Assembly (NCBI GenBank): GCA_964544485.1
Contig: CAZJBH010000035.1
Coordinates: 1-5,839 of the forward strand
DNA from: CAZJBH01 sp964544485
GTDB taxonomy: Bacteria; Patescibacteriota; Minisyncoccia; Portnoybacterales; UBA2143
DNA: 5,839 bases
Direction: 5' to 3'
Positions 5,798-5,839 of the stretch are shown here, piece after piece (position 1 is the stretch's first letter; each line of letters starts with the position of its first letter). The notes beneath the pieces were generated by a model that saw nothing but the letters and a program-made list of their open reading frames with translations, searched no databases and had not been told where the DNA came from. The position numbers and the translations under genes were made by a program.

Positions 5798-5839
5798 TTA
5801 ATTTTCTTTCTTTTTTGTTTTAGCAGCTCCAAAAAATAG
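5798..5839 (-). CDS. Probable C-terminal tail of an upstream gene (partial)
   Basis: From the right edge, one minus-strand frame encodes LFFGAAKTKKKEN and a TAA stop at 5798-5800, 13 nt before the secG ATG. The lysine-rich ending is typical of a protein C-terminus, and the short gap fits an operon. Only 13 codons are visible, so the family cannot be named, and a chance open frame cannot be excluded. Confidence 0.35.
   Translation of the reverse strand, partial: LFFGAAKTKKKEN

Noticed and set aside
5785..5832. Extended SecG start at the TTG at 5832
   Set aside because: The added basic residues are unlike SecG N-termini and would overlap the probable end of the upstream gene; the ATG at 5784 gives a normal SecG.
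1..5839. Possible novel defence, mobile or biosynthetic system
   Set aside because: No integrase, transposase, CRISPR repeat, restriction, toxin-antitoxin or biosynthetic core gene is present; the genes with recognisable families are mostly housekeeping, and only one small gene is unassigned.

Overview
The window is AT-rich and densely coded, with standard-code reading frames; all six stop codons that lie inside it are TAA. Five features together suggest a Patescibacteria (CPR) genome, probably Parcubacteria-like: short intergenic gaps, Shine-Dalgarno sites that are weak or absent in front of most genes, a very short SecG, a TM-anchored (not lipoprotein) oligopeptide-binding protein, and a cupin-type phosphoglucose isomerase. 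This placement is inferred from gene character, not from a marker-gene phylogeny.

Layout, right to left, because nearly everything is on the minus strand. At the right edge (5798-5839) is the probable tail of an unknown gene. It is followed by secG (5563-5784), a family-5 extracellular solute-binding protein that starts on TTG (3743-5512), and, 2 nt further on, a cupin glucose-6-phosphate isomerase-like protein (3024-3740). These run in one direction with small gaps and look like one transcription unit that starts outside the window.

In the middle is a convergent plus-strand unit. It has a good sigma70-type promoter (2536-2564), a strong Shine-Dalgarno site, a gene for a small membrane-anchored protein of unknown function (2610-2978), and a strong intrinsic terminator (2998-3025) whose U-tract touches the stop codon of the opposing gene. 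Back to back with that promoter, on the minus strand, is tRNA-Leu(CAG) with an encoded CCA (2448-2534).

The left part is minus strand again: ribonuclease J (659-2365), then a 56-nt imperfect palindrome (589-644), then a membrane-anchored protein with an acidic linker whose C-terminus is cut by the window edge (1-536).

Functionally the window mixes housekeeping (protein export, RNA decay, translation) with peptide or solute binding and sugar-phosphate metabolism. I found no CRISPR array, transposase, phage gene, toxin-antitoxin pair or defence cassette, and no convincing new multi-gene system. The points most worth a second look are the unknown plus-strand gene, the palindrome after ribonuclease J, the start region of the solute-binding protein, and the pairing of that protein with the cupin isomerase.
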